DNA of 64,000 nt from Sideroxydans lithotrophicus ES-1 (GTDB lineage: Bacteria > Pseudomonadota > Gammaproteobacteria > Burkholderiales > Gallionellaceae): positions 1,169,063-1,233,062 of the forward strand of contig NC_013959.1 of the NCBI RefSeq assembly GCF_000025705.1, given 5' to 3'. The notes beneath the pieces were generated by a model. The model did not search any database, was not told the origin of the DNA, and was given only the letters and a program-made list of their open reading frames with translations. The position numbers and the translations under genes were made by a program. Positions 62,934 to 64,000 of this stretch are shown piece by piece; within the stretch, counting starts at the first letter, position 1, and the number at the start of each line of letters is the position of its first letter.

Positions 62934-63986
62934 ATGCAGGAAATTTTTGACTATTCAATATTCGGGAACACGGTACTCAGATATCTTGAGTCCATCGGGA
63001 TACTTGTCGGTGCTTTGGCCGCCCTCTATCTGTTCAAGAGGTACATAGTCACTCGCCTGGAGAAGTGGGCGGATTCAACAGAGACGACGATCGACGACCT
63101 GCTTGTCCAGTCCGTCGAGAAGTCGCTGATACCGATCCTGTATTTCGGTTCGTTGTATGCCGCGCTGCACACCCTGGCCATTTCGCAAAAATTCGAGCAC
63201 TACATCGATATCGCCGCGATCATCGTGGTCACGCTGCTCGCCGTCAGGTCGATTACCACCGCAGTCACTTTCGGGCTCCATTCCTACTTGAAGGATGCAG
63301 GCGATTCTTCTGGCGGGGAGAAGCAGATCAAGGGAGTGAGCAGCCTGGCGAACTTCCTGATCTGGGCGCTGGCGCTGGTCTTCATTCTGGACAATCTCGG
63401 GGTCAGGATATCGGCTGTCGTGGCCGGTCTCGGCATCGGCGGCGTCGCTGTCGCGCTGGCTGCCCAGGCGGTGCTGGGGGATCTGTTCAGCTACTTCGTC
63501 ATATTCTTCGATAAACCTTTCGTGGTCGGGGATTTCATCGTGGTCGGCGACAAGATGGGGACAGTGGAATACGTCGGCATCAAGACCACCCGGCTGCGCG
63601 CCATTGGCGGCGAACAGCTGGTCTTTTCGAACACCGACCTGACCAATTCGCGCGTGCACAATTTCAAGAAGATGGAAAGGCGGCGGGTGGTGTTCAAACT
63701 TGGTGTGACCTATCAGACGCCGCTCGAAAAACTGAAAGCCATTCCGCAGCAGGTGCGGGAAATCATCGTCGCCCAGGATGGGACGGTCTTCGATCGGGGG
63801 CACTTCGCTTCCTATGGCGCTTCCAGCCTGGATTTCGAGTTCGTCTACTTTGTGTCGGATGCGGATTACGCGAAATACATGGATATCCAGCAGGCGATCA
63901 ACCTGGCGATCTTCGAGGCATTCGAGAAGGAACGGATCGAGTTCGCCTTCCCGACGCAGACTCTGTTCGTGAACAAGGTTGCCTGA
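62934..63986 (+). CDS. MscS-family mechanosensitive channel
   Basis: 350 residues: four membrane helices, the last being the pore-lining VVAGLGIGGVAVALAAQAVLG, directly followed by the beta-domain FVIFFDKPFVVGDFIVVGDKMGTVEYVGIKTTRLR and an alpha/beta C-terminal end. It releases solutes under hypo-osmotic shock. An AAAGGAA site lies upstream of the ATG. It stands after a 188-base gap in which I see nothing. Confidence 0.93.
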   Translation: MQEIFDYSIFGNTVLRYLESIGILVGALAALYLFKRYIVTRLEKWADSTETTIDDLLVQSVEKSLIPILYFGSLYAALHTLAISQKFEHYIDIAAIIVVTLLAVRSITTAVTFGLHSYLKDAGDSSGGEKQIKGVSSLANFLIWALALVFILDNLGVRISAVVAGLGIGGVAVALAAQAVLGDLFSYFVIFFDKPFVVGDFIVVGDKMGTVEYVGIKTTRLRAIGGEQLVFSNTDLTNSRVHNFKKMERRRVVFKLGVTYQTPLEKLKAIPQQVREIIVAQDGTVFDRGHFASYGASSLDFEFVYFVSDADYAKYMDIQQAINLAIFEAFEKERIEFAFPTQTLFVNKVA

Positions 63987-64000
63987 CAGGATTGGTGCCG

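Overview
The window reads as a chromosomal stretch of a betaproteobacterium, most likely of the Nitrosomonadales (Gallionellaceae/Sideroxydans-like). That placement is inferred from overall protein flavour, the moderately high GC, the richness in c-di-GMP proteins and the dispersed intergenic repeats; no rRNA or other marker is present to prove it. No tRNA, rRNA, CRISPR array or complete insertion sequence was seen.

Layout. 0-6.3 kb (minus strand): a membrane GAF-PAS-GGDEF-EAL protein cut by the window edge, a PhnD-like periplasmic binding protein directly upstream of it, a PAS plus degenerate-EAL protein, and an outer-membrane protein. 6.4-13.6 kb: a WbuC-type cupin converging on a complete methylcitrate-cycle operon read gntR-prpB-prpC-prpD-prpE (propionate to pyruvate plus succinate), with inverted-repeat elements in three of its four intergenic gaps and two GTCGAC-centred palindromes at the gntR promoter. 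13.7-17.7 kb: a tightly overlapping potABCD-type polyamine ABC importer. 17.7-25.3 kb: a LonB-type AAA+ protease, pcm, a P2-type ATPase with a Na+,K+-ATPase-like TM4 signature, a membrane protein and a lipoprotein. 25.3-31 kb: a soluble histidine kinase and a REC-TPR response regulator, transaldolase, and the ABC-F factor ettA.

31-38 kb is an AT-richer accessory islet: a P-loop ATPase with a C-terminal winged-helix-like region, a DUF1566 protein bracketed by inverted repeats, a Sel1 protein, two 94 percent identical rhodanese-like lipoproteins lacking the catalytic Cys, orphan membrane/secreted proteins, and a Phd-ParE toxin-antitoxin pair. Its genes are separated by several families of short repeats, and a 161-bp copy of the toxin-antitoxin promoter lies 2 kb upstream of the functional one. 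This is the most unusual part of the window.

38-48 kb: housekeeping and small conserved genes (ICMT-like membrane protein, membrane-anchored truncated haemoglobin, rsgA preceded by an rsgA 3'-end remnant, a cNMP-binding protein, an EAL/HDOD protein, and an orphan MlaF-like ATPase whose H-loop His is Tyr). 48-56 kb: mrcB (PBP1b) coupled to an LpoP-like TPR lipoprotein, a zinc-ribbon/membrane/pilin-like fusion, a Dph6-like protein, a degenerate HD-GYP protein, a glycine-zipper lipoprotein and an EI24/CysZ-like protein. 56-64 kb: pepD, three membrane diguanylate cyclases with a small conserved protein between two of them, and an MscS channel. In total seven c-di-GMP-type proteins occur; three of the four phosphodiesterase-type domains look catalytically degraded.
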